Assembly (NCBI GenBank): GCA_963697995.1 | Contig: OY969110.1 | Span: forward strand, 1,674,001 to 1,738,000 | Reading direction: 5' to 3' | DNA length: 64,000 bases | Origin: MFD00082-c5 sp963697995 | GTDB taxonomy: Bacteria; Chlamydiota; Chlamydiia; Chlamydiales; JAJFMB01 | Shown here: piece after piece, positions 29,291 to 38,555 of the stretch | How positions within the stretch are numbered: position 1 is the first letter of the stretch | Layout: the number at the start of each line of letters is the position of its first letter | Notes under the pieces: model-generated | Told to the model about the DNA's origin: nothing | Seen by the model: only the letters and a program-made list of their open reading frames with translations | Databases searched by the model: none | Made by a program: the position numbers and the translations under genes

Positions 29291-29306
29291 TTATAATAAA
29301 TAGATT
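29291..29306 (-). promoter_or_regulatory. AT-rich promoter-like motif upstream of the 76-residue gene
   Basis: An exact copy on the minus strand of AATCTATTTATTATAA found upstream of the LRR gene. Here it reaches into the stop codon of the TPR gene (29305-29307) and ends about 50 bases before the start at 29240. It contains a TATTAT/TATAAT-like core. Confidence 0.4.
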
Positions 29307-31239
29307 AATTAAAGAAGGAATTGAATAGTTCAGATTTACGCAAGTTTTCTAACCATTCATCTTCTAAAATATCTTCGCGGGGAGGTAAAGAGAATAAGTT
29401 TTTAGCCTTTTCCAAGGCGTTTAAAGATTCGGTTAAATTACCAATTAGGGAGTAAAGGCAAGCAAGTGTATAATAGGCTCCTTCATTTCCAAGAGAGATA
29501 GCCCGTTTTAAGAGTTTTTCTGCTTGTTGAATAAGTTTTGAGGAGTCTTCCAATTGATTTTGTTGGTGCAACACGATGCTGTGATGGATAAGCCCCATCC
29601 CGAAATCGTGAGCGACAAAATCATCTTCGCTATCTAAGTGAAGTGCGTGAGTAAAATGCTCCTCTGCTTTCTCAAAAGAGCGTAAGTCGTCTCCCATCTC
29701 TCCAAGTTCGACAAGCGTTAAAGCTAGTTGGTGGTGGGCGGGCAAAAAGAGAGGATCTAGCCTTACAGCTTCCCCTAAGATCTCGCGAGACATGATAAGA
29801 GCCTTTTCATCATCCTCTAAGTCGCCAAGAAGTTGCCAGGCCACCCCTAAATTAACTAAAAGGTCTGAGGAGAAGAGCCTCTGTTGTTTTTTTTGGATCT
29901 CGACGGCCTTTTCAAAAAATTGGATCGCCTCTTTTAATGAATCGACACTCTTAGTGATTTCAGCAATTTTTAAAGTGATAATTCCCCAATCATTCCAAAA
30001 ATGGTCGGGAGGGTAAGCTCCCATCTCGATCACTTTTACGCAAGATTTGTAAGCTTTTTCTAAAAATGGCAACTCTAATTTCATCTCTCCGTAGGCAAAA
30101 CAGGCTGAAGAGAGGCCAAAGTGCAAAATGGGATCATCTTCATGAAGTTCAATCCCTTTTTCAAACGCCTCGATCGCATCTAAAAAGTAAGTCTCTTCGT
30201 CAAAATAGCGCCCAAATTCACATTTAAGGTGGCCTAAAAGGCAATAGCTGTTGTAGTCGTTTGGATCGAGGTCTAGGCTTAGACGAAGCTTATTTTCAGC
30301 AAGCTTTAAAAGAGTTAATTGGTCGGTGTAGACCCCGAAAAGAAGTAGGGCTTGTGCTGAAAAACGGTAAAGAATTGACTTTGGAACAAATTTGCTATCT
30401 TCAGAGAGTTGAAAACACTCGATGCTTTTTGGTAAATAGGTCTCTTCGTGAAAATATTTCCCATAAGCCAATAAAAGTTGCCCCCACTTAAAGTAAAAAT
30501 CTTTATTGTCTTTTTGGATTGTCGCTAATTTAGTAAAACAATCATTTGCTAAATGAAAATAGGAAGGGATTTTTTTATTAAAGAAAAGTTCTGTATAGCA
30601 ACAAGCTAAATTTGACCACGCTTCTGAACAAGCGGGATTTTTTTTCGTAGCCTCTAAATAACAATTGATAGCTGCTTCAAAGGAAGCTGGTTCAGGTGCT
30701 AAGCGGTGAGATTCAAAAAAGGAGTTACCAAAATCGACGAGGAAAAGAGGATCGTCAAGCCCTGCTTCTTTGGCTTTTGAAAAATAGGACAAAGATTGAT
30801 TAAAGTCGTAAAGCTCCTCTGATATTCGCCCTTTAAAAAACCAGGAGCGCCCCCATGTCCAATAAAAAGTGGCCACTTGAGCTCGATTTTTTTTAGGTAG
30901 AGTCGATTCGATTTCTGAAAAAAGAGCATTCGCCTTGTCGAGAAATTCAGGTTCTTTAGTGATCATTCCAAGGTCAAGGTAAGTTTTCCCAAGTTCAAAG
31001 CGAGCCTGTAAAAAAACAGGTTTAAGCTTGATTGCACATCTGAACATTTGGATGGCTTTCTTTAATGTTTTTTTTAAGGTGGAGTCAAGAGCTAGTTGGA
31101 CTCCGTATTGAAAAAAAAGAAGAGCTAAAAGTCCTTTATCTTCATCTGAAAAAGACTTCCAAACTTTAGGATCCTTAAAGGCTTCCAGTTGATCAAAGCT
31201 TTGAGTTTCCTGGATATATTCCAATTCTTTTTTTAACAT
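29305..31239 (-). CDS. Tetratricopeptide-repeat protein
   Basis: A 644-residue, wholly alpha-helical protein of TPR-like repeats (KKAIQMFRCAIKLKPVFLQARFELGKTYL split over ordinary helices, AINCYLEATKKNPACSEAWSNLACCY, EAVRLDPLFLPAHHQLALTLVELG). I count at least twelve repeats, with a spacing of 34 to about 45 residues because of inserts. No signal peptide. Start is ATG 31237-31239 with GAGG upstream; the extra in-frame TTG is less likely. Neighbour yyaL lies 48 bp upstream on the same strand. TPR proteins assemble complexes; the partner is unknown. Confidence 0.82.
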   Translation of the reverse strand: MLKKELEYIQETQSFDQLEAFKDPKVWKSFSDEDKGLLALLFFQYGVQLALDSTLKKTLKKAIQMFRCAIKLKPVFLQARFELGKTYLDLGMITKEPEFLDKANALFSEIESTLPKKNRAQVATFYWTWGRSWFFKGRISEELYDFNQSLSYFSKAKEAGLDDPLFLVDFGNSFFESHRLAPEPASFEAAINCYLEATKKNPACSEAWSNLACCYTELFFNKKIPSYFHLANDCFTKLATIQKDNKDFYFKWGQLLLAYGKYFHEETYLPKSIECFQLSEDSKFVPKSILYRFSAQALLLFGVYTDQLTLLKLAENKLRLSLDLDPNDYNSYCLLGHLKCEFGRYFDEETYFLDAIEAFEKGIELHEDDPILHFGLSSACFAYGEMKLELPFLEKAYKSCVKVIEMGAYPPDHFWNDWGIITLKIAEITKSVDSLKEAIQFFEKAVEIQKKQQRLFSSDLLVNLGVAWQLLGDLEDDEKALIMSREILGEAVRLDPLFLPAHHQLALTLVELGEMGDDLRSFEKAEEHFTHALHLDSEDDFVAHDFGMGLIHHSIVLHQQNQLEDSSKLIQQAEKLLKRAISLGNEGAYYTLACLYSLIGNLTESLNALEKAKNLFSLPPREDILEDEWLENLRKSELFNSFFN

Positions 31240-31286
31240 CAAAATCCTCAAAGAGTCTAAACAGAGATTATAACAAATTTGAGCTT

Positions 31287-33359
31287 TTAAAGCTTGTGAA
31301 TTTCTGAGAGCATTTCAGATATATCAGTCATTGGTTTTTGACATGCCCCCTCTCTACAAAGGTAAAGTGTAGTCTTTCCATTAACGGGTGCCATGTCGAC
31401 AAGATGAGGCATCAAAGCTAAAAGTTCTTGATCATCAGGTTTTTTCCAAATCACTGACCTGTGGGGAATGTATTGTCCCCAAATAAGTTGTCTTAACTCC
31501 TCAAAAAATTCCCCCTTGTGATTTAAAGCTATAACAAGAGTTGCGCTTGAGTGGTCCCAATACCTTGCTACGTTGCTGACGTGATAACAGTAGCCTGGAG
31601 AATACCCATCTAAAAAGCCTTTGGCAGCTTTTAATATGTCTTCTGCAAAGATCCGATAATCGGGAAATCCTGTGAGTTGGTAGAGTCGTAGAAGATTTTC
31701 GGCATGAATGGCATTTGCTGAGGGCTCTGCTCCATCTGAAAAGTGGCATTTTCTAATGATGATCGACATATCGACTCCGTCCGTCTGATAATACGCGCCA
31801 TTCGCAACTTTAAAATGGTGATCGACGTGGTTTGCAAGTTCCATAGCGAATTTGAAGTAGTTGGTACCAAGTCCCGCCTCAAAAAGAGTGAGTAGTCCTT
31901 TGATAAGGAAGGCGTAGTCGTCAAGGTTTGCAACAAAATTAGCTTCCCCTAAACGCCATCTTCTATAGAGCTGCCCTTCTACCCACAAGTTTTTTTCAAT
32001 AAAGTTAGCAGCATTTACCGCGCTTTGAATAAAATGTTCTTGATTAAGAGCAATACCTGCCTCGCACATGGTATGGATCATAAGACCGTTCCATGAGGTG
32101 AGAACTTTATCGTCAATTAAGGGACGAACTCTTTTTTCTCTTGCTGCGAAGAGTTTTTTTCGCCCCTCTTCGATTTGTTGTTTGATGTCGAAGGAGTCGT
32201 GTCCTGTCTGATCGGCATACTCTTCGTAAGTTAAATCGGTAAAGAGGATATTTCTCCCCTCGAAGTTCCCCTCTTCTAAAACATTAAAAAAATCGCAGAA
32301 TAGTTCGCTATCTTCGTAACCTAAAACGCTTTGAATCTCATCTAAGGTCCAGGTGTAGTAGTACCCTTCTTTTTCTTCTGAATCGGCATCTTCGGCAGAA
32401 TAAAATCCCCCTTCTTTGTGGGTCATTTCTCTTAAGATGTAGTTTAAGGTCTCTAACACCACCTCGCGGTAGACAGGTTTTTTTGTCATTTGCCAACATT
32501 CGGTGTAAACGTTTGCTATAAGGGCGTTATCGTAGAGCATTTTTTCAAAGTGGGGCACGATCCATTGCTCATCAACGGCATAGCGGGAAAATCCTCCCCC
32601 TAAATGATCCCAAATTCCCCCTTTGTGCATTTTGTCTAAAGTCAATTCTACAAGAAAGAGTGCGCGACTTTCGTTGAAGAGTTTAGCACATTTTAAGAGG
32701 AACGAGTATTGGTACGCTATTGGAAATTTGGGGGAGCCTCTCATTCCTCCAAAGGAGGAATCAGCTGCTTTGTAGAGAAGCTCTGCTGTATCTAAAACTT
32801 GTTTTTGTTCGGGAAGCTCTTTTCCTTGTACGTGGAGATTCCTTGAAAAAACGGTGACTATTTTCTCAGCTTCTTCAAGTACTTCTTCTCGCTCTTCACT
32901 TTTCCAGACGTCCTGAATTCTTTTGGCTAAATCGGTCAATCCCATGATTCCTTGCTTTGAGTGGGAGGGAAGGTAAGTGGTTGCGAAAAAAGGTTGTAAT
33001 TCAGGGGTGAGAACTAAATGGAGGGGCCAGCCGGCAGCGCCTGCCATCATCCCTTGAGCAAACTCCATATAGAGATTGTCAACCTCCGGAAGCTCTTCTC
33101 TGTCGACTTTGATTGAAACAAACGTTTCGTTCATTAATTTAGCAAGCTCGACATCTTCGAAGCACTCTTTTTCCATTACATGGCACCAATGGCAAGTGGC
33201 GTACCCTATCGATAAAAAAATGGGCTTGTCTTCTCTTCTTGAGACCTCGAAGGCTTTCTCTCCCCAAGGGTACCAATCGATCGGATTGTGAGCGTGTTGT
33301 AAGAGGTAGGGCGATTTTTCGTTGACGAGGTGATTTGTAAATGTCTTGTGATTGGCCAT
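31287..33359 (-). CDS. YyaL/SPATA20-type thioredoxin-domain protein (DUF255)
   Basis: A 690-residue protein of the YyaL family. The N-terminal thioredoxin-like domain opens with NHLVNEKSPYLLQHAHNP (near residue 9), continues WYPWGEKAF and has the CHWC motif within GYATCHWCHVMEKECF near residue 55. The rest is an alpha/alpha six-barrel related to glycoside hydrolases and epimerases (GGIWDHLGGGFSRYAVDEQW, FYSAEDADSEEKEGYYY). Length matches the family (about 690). Physiological substrate unknown. Probably co-transcribed with the TPR gene 48 bp downstream. Confidence 0.93.
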   Translation of the reverse strand: MANHKTFTNHLVNEKSPYLLQHAHNPIDWYPWGEKAFEVSRREDKPIFLSIGYATCHWCHVMEKECFEDVELAKLMNETFVSIKVDREELPEVDNLYMEFAQGMMAGAAGWPLHLVLTPELQPFFATTYLPSHSKQGIMGLTDLAKRIQDVWKSEEREEVLEEAEKIVTVFSRNLHVQGKELPEQKQVLDTAELLYKAADSSFGGMRGSPKFPIAYQYSFLLKCAKLFNESRALFLVELTLDKMHKGGIWDHLGGGFSRYAVDEQWIVPHFEKMLYDNALIANVYTECWQMTKKPVYREVVLETLNYILREMTHKEGGFYSAEDADSEEKEGYYYTWTLDEIQSVLGYEDSELFCDFFNVLEEGNFEGRNILFTDLTYEEYADQTGHDSFDIKQQIEEGRKKLFAAREKRVRPLIDDKVLTSWNGLMIHTMCEAGIALNQEHFIQSAVNAANFIEKNLWVEGQLYRRWRLGEANFVANLDDYAFLIKGLLTLFEAGLGTNYFKFAMELANHVDHHFKVANGAYYQTDGVDMSIIIRKCHFSDGAEPSANAIHAENLLRLYQLTGFPDYRIFAEDILKAAKGFLDGYSPGYCYHVSNVARYWDHSSATLVIALNHKGEFFEELRQLIWGQYIPHRSVIWKKPDDQELLALMPHLVDMAPVNGKTTLYLCREGACQKPMTDISEMLSEIHKL

Positions 33360-33495
33360 GTATTATCCTTAAGCTTCCAGGTCAGATTCTAAATACCGTC
33401 TTTGAACGATCTTGCGCAAGCCTTTTTTTGCTCCTTGCAATTTTATTATAAAGTGCGATATGTATAGTGTTTTGATTCTATAAAAAGGACACCTC

Positions 33496-36400
33496 ATGCC
33501 TCAATTGCCTAAAACCTCAGTAGACCGAATAGCTTATATTTCTTTAGCTGTCAGTGTAGGACTTCTCGTTACCGTCTGTTTTGCAAGTTTAGAACTGACA
33601 AAAAAAACGACCAATGAAACTCTCCAGGACAGAAAAGTAAAAAAAGCTTTGGCATCAAATACACTACCAACACAAAGATTGATTCGGGAGGTAGTTCCTC
33701 AGCAAGAGCCTAAGTACTTAGATAGTTTAAAGACGATTCAAAGTTTGGATCATACATTAGATTTGTTGACAACGAGGTTAGAGGCCCAAAAAGAGGAAAG
33801 AGATAGGATCGAAAGACACTATCAGGATCAATTAAGGGCCTTAAAAGTGGCCCAAATTCAGGAGCAAGAGGAAAGCTTTTCATTGCGGTCCAAATTAAGC
33901 GAAACAGAGATGGCCTTAACTGATGCATTAGCATCTCAAAAACTCTTAACCGAAACTTTGAATGATAGAGTAGCAGCTGTTGAGAAGCTTAAAGCTGAGC
34001 TTAAAGAAAAAGAAGATCTTTTAACTTACGCATCAGACAAAGAGAAGCTTGAGCATCAGAATTTTAAACAGGTTCTTTTTGAGAAGAGCCAGGCACTTGA
34101 GGAGTTGACAGAGGCGCTTAACGTGGTTTCTGTTAAAGCGGTCGCTTATGAAAAAGAGATGCTTGGATATAGACAAAAACTTGAAGACTTAGAGATCTCT
34201 TATAAGAGTGAGAAATTAAGAGCTGAAGAAATGACGGCAGCTCTTGAGAAAGCCTTTATCGAATATAGTCGCGAGCTTGAGAAAATTGGGAGTTTGGAAG
34301 CTTCTCTTCAAGAGAGTAAGCTTGAGTTTTCTTCAACGACTCAAATGTTAAATGTGGCTTTAGCGGAAGAATCGAGCGAAAAAGAGGAACTAAGACAAAG
34401 ACTTTGGAACACTCAAAATAGTTTAGTCGTCGTTGAGCAACAAATGGAAGAGCAGGAAGCTCGTTTGAATAAAACGTCTGAGGAGTATCAGGAACTCCAA
34501 AAAGCTTTAGTTTTAACAACGAAAGAATCAGAAGAGTTAAAAGGAGCTTTGGCTTCTCTAGAAAAAAAGCTAACTGATTCAACTAACATCATTCAGGAGC
34601 AAAACGATTCTTTAGCAAAAGAAAGAAATGAGTTTGATGCATTGCAAAAAGCTTTAACTTTGAATTCTTTAGAGAAGGAAGAGTTAAAAGCCGCTTTGAG
34701 TTCATTAGAGAAGAAGCTTACCGAGTCACTCAATCTAATTGAAGAACAAACAACCTCTTTAGCCCAAAAGAAAAACGAGTATGAGGAGTTGCAAAAAGCT
34801 TTTGCTTTAACATCTAACGAGAAAGAGGAGTTAAAGGGTGCGTTGAGTTCATTAGAGAAGAAGCTAACCGAGTCACTCAATCTAATTGAAGAGCAAGGCA
34901 GTTCTTTAGCCCAAAAGAAAAACGAGTATGAGGAGTTGCAAAAGGCTTTTGCTTTAACATCTAACGAGAAAGAGGAGTTAAAGGCAGCGTTGAGTTCATT
35001 AGAGAAGAAGCTTACCGAGTCACTCATTCAGCTCGAGGAGCAAGAGCATTTAGTGGAACAAAAAGGCAAAGAGTTTGAGGCGCTAACGCTTAAGGAAATG
35101 GCTGCAAGAAAAGAGCTTAAGAAAGAGTTTTCCGAAAGGGAACAGGAACTTGAAACGATCGCTTTTACATTAAATACAGCTTTTGAAGAGAATGCTAAAG
35201 AAAGAGAGCAATTAAAAGAAAAAATAGCGACTTTAGAGAATAGCCTTTTATCGACAACTCAGCGGATTTTAGATCAGGAAGAGCGGTATCTTAAAACAAC
35301 TCAAGCGTTTGAAGCTAAATTGCTTGAGGAGGAGACTTTAAAGGCTAGCTTGGTAAAAGAGTTTGCTAGAAAAGAGGAGGAGTTTGAGAGAATTGCTCAT
35401 GTGTTAAACGTAGGTCTTGATGAAAGTTATAAGGAAGCAGAGCGTCTAAAAAATCAATTCGTCGTTATTGAACAAAAATCAAAAGAGTTTGAAAATAAAG
35501 CTCTTCAAGAAGAAGCTGCTAAAATTGAATTACTTAAGAACTTAACTTTAAAAGAGCAGGAGTTTGAAAGGGTTGCTCATGTTTTGAATATGGCAATTAA
35601 TGACATGACAAAACAGAGAGGTCAGCTCGAGGAGCAAATCGTTTCATTAGAAGAGAGTCTTTCAAAGTCCAAGGAAGAAATTTTGGGAAAAGAAGCTGTC
35701 ATTCATGAGAAAACGAAAGCATTTGAGGAGCTTGTTCTGCAGGAGGAGAAGGTAAGAAAAGATTTAGTGGCCAGTTTTTCAGAGAAAGAGCAAGAACTAG
35801 AGAGAATAACTCATACGCTTAATGCGGCCCTTGGAGAAAGTGCTCAAGAGAAAGGGGAACTTAAGGCAAAGGTTTTGCGACTTGAAGAAACTCTTACGAG
35901 TGCTGAATTCCATCTTAAGGAGCAAGAAGAACTCTTTAATGAAGAAAAAGAGGATTTGGGCCAAAAAATGAAAAAATTGGCTCATGCCATATTGAAACAA
36001 AAAGAGCGTTTAGAGCATGAAGTGCAAGCTCATGAGGAGCAAAAGGCTCGTTTTGATAAATATGTCAAAGCTTTAGAGAAAACTCAGATGCACCTGAAAG
36101 AAGAGCAAGAGAAAAGCGCCTTTTTAGCAAAACAAGTCGAGGAGAGTTCTCACTACAAAGAGGAGCAAAAAGCGGCTCTTGAATTAAACGAGAAACTTTC
36201 TCTTCGTCTAGAAAAGTACTCAAAGGCGCTTGAAAAAACTCAAGAGGTTTTGAAAGAGGATCAAGAGAAGCATCTTGCACTAACAAAAGAACTTGAGGAA
36301 ACTAAAAGTGTTGTTAAGCATTTAGAAAATGAGCTTCTCCAAGCAAAAGCTAAAAGTCATTCACAGAATTTGCAATTTTTGGACGAAACAGCAAGTCTTC

Positions 36401-36543
36401 TAGAGGAGACAAATGCGGCTTATTCACAAGAGGTTGCTAAAACGCAATTGCTTGAGGAAGAGATCAGTAAACTTCGTGGAGCCCTTTCAACACTTGAGTC
36501 GAAATTAGGTGTTGTTCTGTCGTCAACCTTAACGGAAGAGTAA
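33496..36543 (+). CDS. Large membrane-anchored coiled-coil protein
   Basis: A 1015-residue protein with one N-terminal membrane helix (about residues 12-31, IAYISLAVSVGLLVTVCFAS) and then continuous Glu/Lys/Leu-rich coiled coil to the C-terminus. Residues about 400-512 include near-identical 49-residue units (KEELKAALSSLEKKL and so on), exactly seven heptads, repeated at DNA level with a 147-bp period from 34696. A second, looser repeat family (EFERIAHVLN, ELERITHTLN) occupies about residues 545-800. There is no globular domain. It could be a structural scaffold, polarity or division factor, or an inclusion-associated protein; none is proven. Confidence 0.85.
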   Translation: MPQLPKTSVDRIAYISLAVSVGLLVTVCFASLELTKKTTNETLQDRKVKKALASNTLPTQRLIREVVPQQEPKYLDSLKTIQSLDHTLDLLTTRLEAQKEERDRIERHYQDQLRALKVAQIQEQEESFSLRSKLSETEMALTDALASQKLLTETLNDRVAAVEKLKAELKEKEDLLTYASDKEKLEHQNFKQVLFEKSQALEELTEALNVVSVKAVAYEKEMLGYRQKLEDLEISYKSEKLRAEEMTAALEKAFIEYSRELEKIGSLEASLQESKLEFSSTTQMLNVALAEESSEKEELRQRLWNTQNSLVVVEQQMEEQEARLNKTSEEYQELQKALVLTTKESEELKGALASLEKKLTDSTNIIQEQNDSLAKERNEFDALQKALTLNSLEKEELKAALSSLEKKLTESLNLIEEQTTSLAQKKNEYEELQKAFALTSNEKEELKGALSSLEKKLTESLNLIEEQGSSLAQKKNEYEELQKAFALTSNEKEELKAALSSLEKKLTESLIQLEEQEHLVEQKGKEFEALTLKEMAARKELKKEFSEREQELETIAFTLNTAFEENAKEREQLKEKIATLENSLLSTTQRILDQEERYLKTTQAFEAKLLEEETLKASLVKEFARKEEEFERIAHVLNVGLDESYKEAERLKNQFVVIEQKSKEFENKALQEEAAKIELLKNLTLKEQEFERVAHVLNMAINDMTKQRGQLEEQIVSLEESLSKSKEEILGKEAVIHEKTKAFEELVLQEEKVRKDLVASFSEKEQELERITHTLNAALGESAQEKGELKAKVLRLEETLTSAEFHLKEQEELFNEEKEDLGQKMKKLAHAILKQKERLEHEVQAHEEQKARFDKYVKALEKTQMHLKEEQEKSAFLAKQVEESSHYKEEQKAALELNEKLSLRLEKYSKALEKTQEVLKEDQEKHLALTKELEETKSVVKHLENELLQAKAKSHSQNLQFLDETASLLEETNAAYSQEVAKTQLLEEEISKLRGALSTLESKLGVVLSSTLTEE

Positions 36544-36574
36544 ACGTTTTTTGAAAATGGGCCAAAGTATCAGA

Positions 36575-36600
36575 TTGCAACCCTGTTTACAGGGTTGCAA
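36575..36600. terminator. Hairpin between convergent genes
   Basis: TTGCAACCCTG and CAGGGTTGCAA form a perfect 11-bp stem with loop TTTA, 31 bases past the coiled-coil gene stop and 24 bases past the Nudix gene stop on the other strand. No T-tract follows, so it may be a bidirectional transcript-end structure rather than a classic intrinsic terminator. Confidence 0.5.
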
Positions 36601-36623
36601 GATGGGGGTTGTAAACCTCAAAA

Positions 36624-37058
36624 CTAACAGAGTACTAGCTTCGCAAATGGCGTTAATTCATCGAGCTTGATATCCTTAAACGCACAAAAACGCCCCTCCT
36701 CTTCCGGGACTAGATCTGACATCACAGTGACGTTTGAAACTTTGTAAATGATTCCGATATGATGAAATCGACAAAGTTCACCCTCTTTAACCTGAGTTAT
36801 GTGATTATCTTTATCATATTCGCTATTAGCCGTTCCAATGCACAATAACTCTAACTGATCAACCATTAATGCAGTCTCTTCTAAAAACTCCCGTTTGAGT
36901 GCTTCTTCAGGCGTTTCACCAAATTCAATGCCACCTCCAGGTAGGTCCCAAAGACCTTTGTAGGGACCTGATTTTTTCAATGTGAGGAGAATTTTTGAAT
37001 CTTGTATGAAAACTCCATAAGCGCCATACCTGCTTATGCGATTTATTTTAATAGTCAT
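36624..37058 (-). CDS. Nudix hydrolase (variant Nudix box)
   Basis: A 144-residue Nudix protein, likely hydrolysing a nucleoside diphosphate-linked substrate. The Nudix box is GGIEFGETPEEALKREFLEE followed by TAL; the usual glycine after EE-x is alanine. The metal-binding R-E and E-E are intact. Preceded by GLWDLPGG, typical of MutT-like enzymes. It is the last gene of a Nudix-methyltransferase-Nudix run. Its KKSGPYKGL segment is shared, also at DNA level, with the start of the adjacent methyltransferase. Substrate unknown. Confidence 0.85.
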   Translation of the reverse strand: MTIKINRISRYGAYGVFIQDSKILLTLKKSGPYKGLWDLPGGGIEFGETPEEALKREFLEETALMVDQLELLCIGTANSEYDKDNHITQVKEGELCRFHHIGIIYKVSNVTVMSDLVPEEEGRFCAFKDIKLDELTPFAKLVLC

Positions 37059-37067
37059 ACCGCACCT

Positions 37068-37835
37068 TTAATCTTTGACACACTCATATAAAATGACTGC
37101 TGAGGAATCATCAGCTTTAAGATTGACATAAGGCTCTGCTTGCCATTTACCGGAAATTTTTAATCCGTACCGTTTCAGTAATAACTCGATTTCTGCCGCC
37201 TCATAAAGCCTTAAAGAAAAGTCTTCAACTTCTGTATTGGAAATCACATTTTCTTCCCAAAGTTCATAGCGACAAAGAGTGGTTTGAATTCTTGTCACAT
37301 TATTAAACGAGGAAAGTGTATTAATTACGATCTTTCCACCATCTGGTTTATTGATAAACTTGCCATTCCATAACCCTTGAACCTCTCCCAAACTCTTCAG
37401 CGTTTCAATCTCAAAGACAAATTTCCCACCAGGTTTTAATTTATTTGAAATGAATGTAAGAGCCTCTGCAATCTCATCATCTGCTGTTAAAAGACAAAAA
37501 GAACCACTTGGAATAAAAATTAAATTATAGGAATCAGGGGAAGAAAAAGTCTTAAAAGAAGCTTCAACCACATTAGCTTTGAGCCCAAGCTTTTGACACT
37601 TTTTTAGGCACACATCGAGCATGTGAGAAGAGTTATCAAAACCCGTAATGGAATATCCTTTTTCTAGTAATGGAATAAAGAAACGGCCGCTTCCACACAT
37701 CGGTTCAAGAATGGGACCCTTAGCCTCTTCTGCATACTTTAAATAACATTGAAGGGCATCTTCGGGAGGGTGGGGCTTGTCGAGTTCATAATATTCAGTG
37801 CAAAGACCTTTGTAGGGACCCGATTTTTTATTCAT
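37068..37835 (-). CDS. Class I SAM-dependent methyltransferase
   Basis: A 255-residue methyltransferase with SAM motif I ILEPMCGSGRFFIPLLEKG at about residue 42, motif II GFDNSSHML, a motif IV-like NLIFIPSGSFCLL and the post-motif KPGGKFVFEIETL. Substrate unknown. The first residues MNKKSGPYKGLC contain nine residues also found inside the downstream Nudix protein, encoded by 29 bases with one mismatch (37801-37829 and 36949-36977). Ten bases separate the two genes. The surrounding cassette looks acquired (inference). Confidence 0.83.
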   Translation of the reverse strand: MNKKSGPYKGLCTEYYELDKPHPPEDALQCYLKYAEEAKGPILEPMCGSGRFFIPLLEKGYSITGFDNSSHMLDVCLKKCQKLGLKANVVEASFKTFSSPDSYNLIFIPSGSFCLLTADDEIAEALTFISNKLKPGGKFVFEIETLKSLGEVQGLWNGKFINKPDGGKIVINTLSSFNNVTRIQTTLCRYELWEENVISNTEVEDFSLRLYEAAEIELLLKRYGLKISGKWQAEPYVNLKADDSSAVILYECVKD

Positions 37836-37858
37836 TGCAACCTCGAAATTAAAAGGCT

Positions 37859-38356
37859 TTAAGAATTAATAGGAAGGCCAAATCGTGCTAAAAAAAGGCG
37901 TATGACGATCAATGGGTGTTTAAGAAAATAAAAAAAGACGTTCGTATAGGTCACTTCAGCAATTGGTTTTCTTACCGTCTTCTTAGGCTCCTTAAAACAG
38001 TCGTTAAGCCATAATTTATGGAGTTCAAAAAGAGGTCTTGGTAGATGAGCCAGGGGAAAAAAATTGATATTGCTCGTCTCGTTTGAAAGGCGCATTAAAC
38101 CCTTCACGACGCGGCACTCAAACAAGTAGGTTTGACTTGTTAACCTGTTAATCGGATAGTACTCACCAGATTTTCTCTCGATATTTACTGTGAGCCCTGT
38201 TTCTTCAAAAACTTCTCGCAAAACAGCAACTTCCGGAGTTTCTTCAGTTTCAATGCCACCGCCAGGTAACACCCAAAGAGGCACGTCCCTTCGCTTAGTT
38301 AGCAAAACTTCCGTCTTATCGTGATTAAATATGACTGCAAGTGCACAAGGTTTCAT
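37859..38356 (-). CDS. Nudix hydrolase
   Basis: A 165-residue Nudix protein with a complete box, GGIETEETPEVAVLREVFEE then TGL, preceded by VPLWVLPGG. The C-terminal 50 residues (FYFLKHPLIVIRLFLARFG) are hydrophobic and unusual for a small Nudix enzyme, possibly a membrane-associating tail. It is first in the three-gene run, 23 bp before the methyltransferase, and starts 22 bp downstream of tRNA-Leu on the same strand. Substrate unknown. Confidence 0.87.
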   Translation of the reverse strand: MKPCALAVIFNHDKTEVLLTKRRDVPLWVLPGGGIETEETPEVAVLREVFEETGLTVNIERKSGEYYPINRLTSQTYLFECRVVKGLMRLSNETSNINFFPLAHLPRPLFELHKLWLNDCFKEPKKTVRKPIAEVTYTNVFFYFLKHPLIVIRLFLARFGLPINS

Positions 38357-38377
38357 GATTAAAGCAAATAAAATGAA

Positions 38378-38459
38378 TGCCCAGGATAGGACTCGAACCT
38401 ACACACCTTACGGCACCAGATCCTAAGTCTGGCGTGTCTACCAATTTCACCACCTGGGC
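38378..38459 (-). tRNA. tRNA-Leu(UAG)
   Basis: The 82-nt minus-strand sequence folds as a class II tRNA. Acceptor arms are GCCCAGG and CCTGGGC with discriminator A, the D-region is GAAATTGGTAGACACGC, the anticodon loop ACTTAGGAT has anticodon TAG (plus-strand 38423-38425), there is a long variable arm (TGCCGTAAGGTGT), and the T-loop is GGTTCGAGTCC. CCA is not encoded. It lies beside the Nudix cassette, a typical location for inserted genes. Confidence 0.96.
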
Positions 38460-38555
38460 TTGTGGGAAGTTTCTTTTATGGATTTATTGTAATCCAAGAG
38501 CCTCTTTTTTTGCATCCTCTTTCTTAATATTTCTGATTCAATTAAGATGTAACGT

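Noticed and set aside
34593..35027. 144-codon antisense ORF in the coiled-coil gene
   Set aside because: It is a shadow of the 147-bp sense repeats; the sense frame has the heptad pattern and a clear gene context.
38378..38459. Short plus-strand ORF across the tRNA gene
   Set aside because: The sequence folds as a complete tRNA-Leu on the minus strand, which explains it fully.
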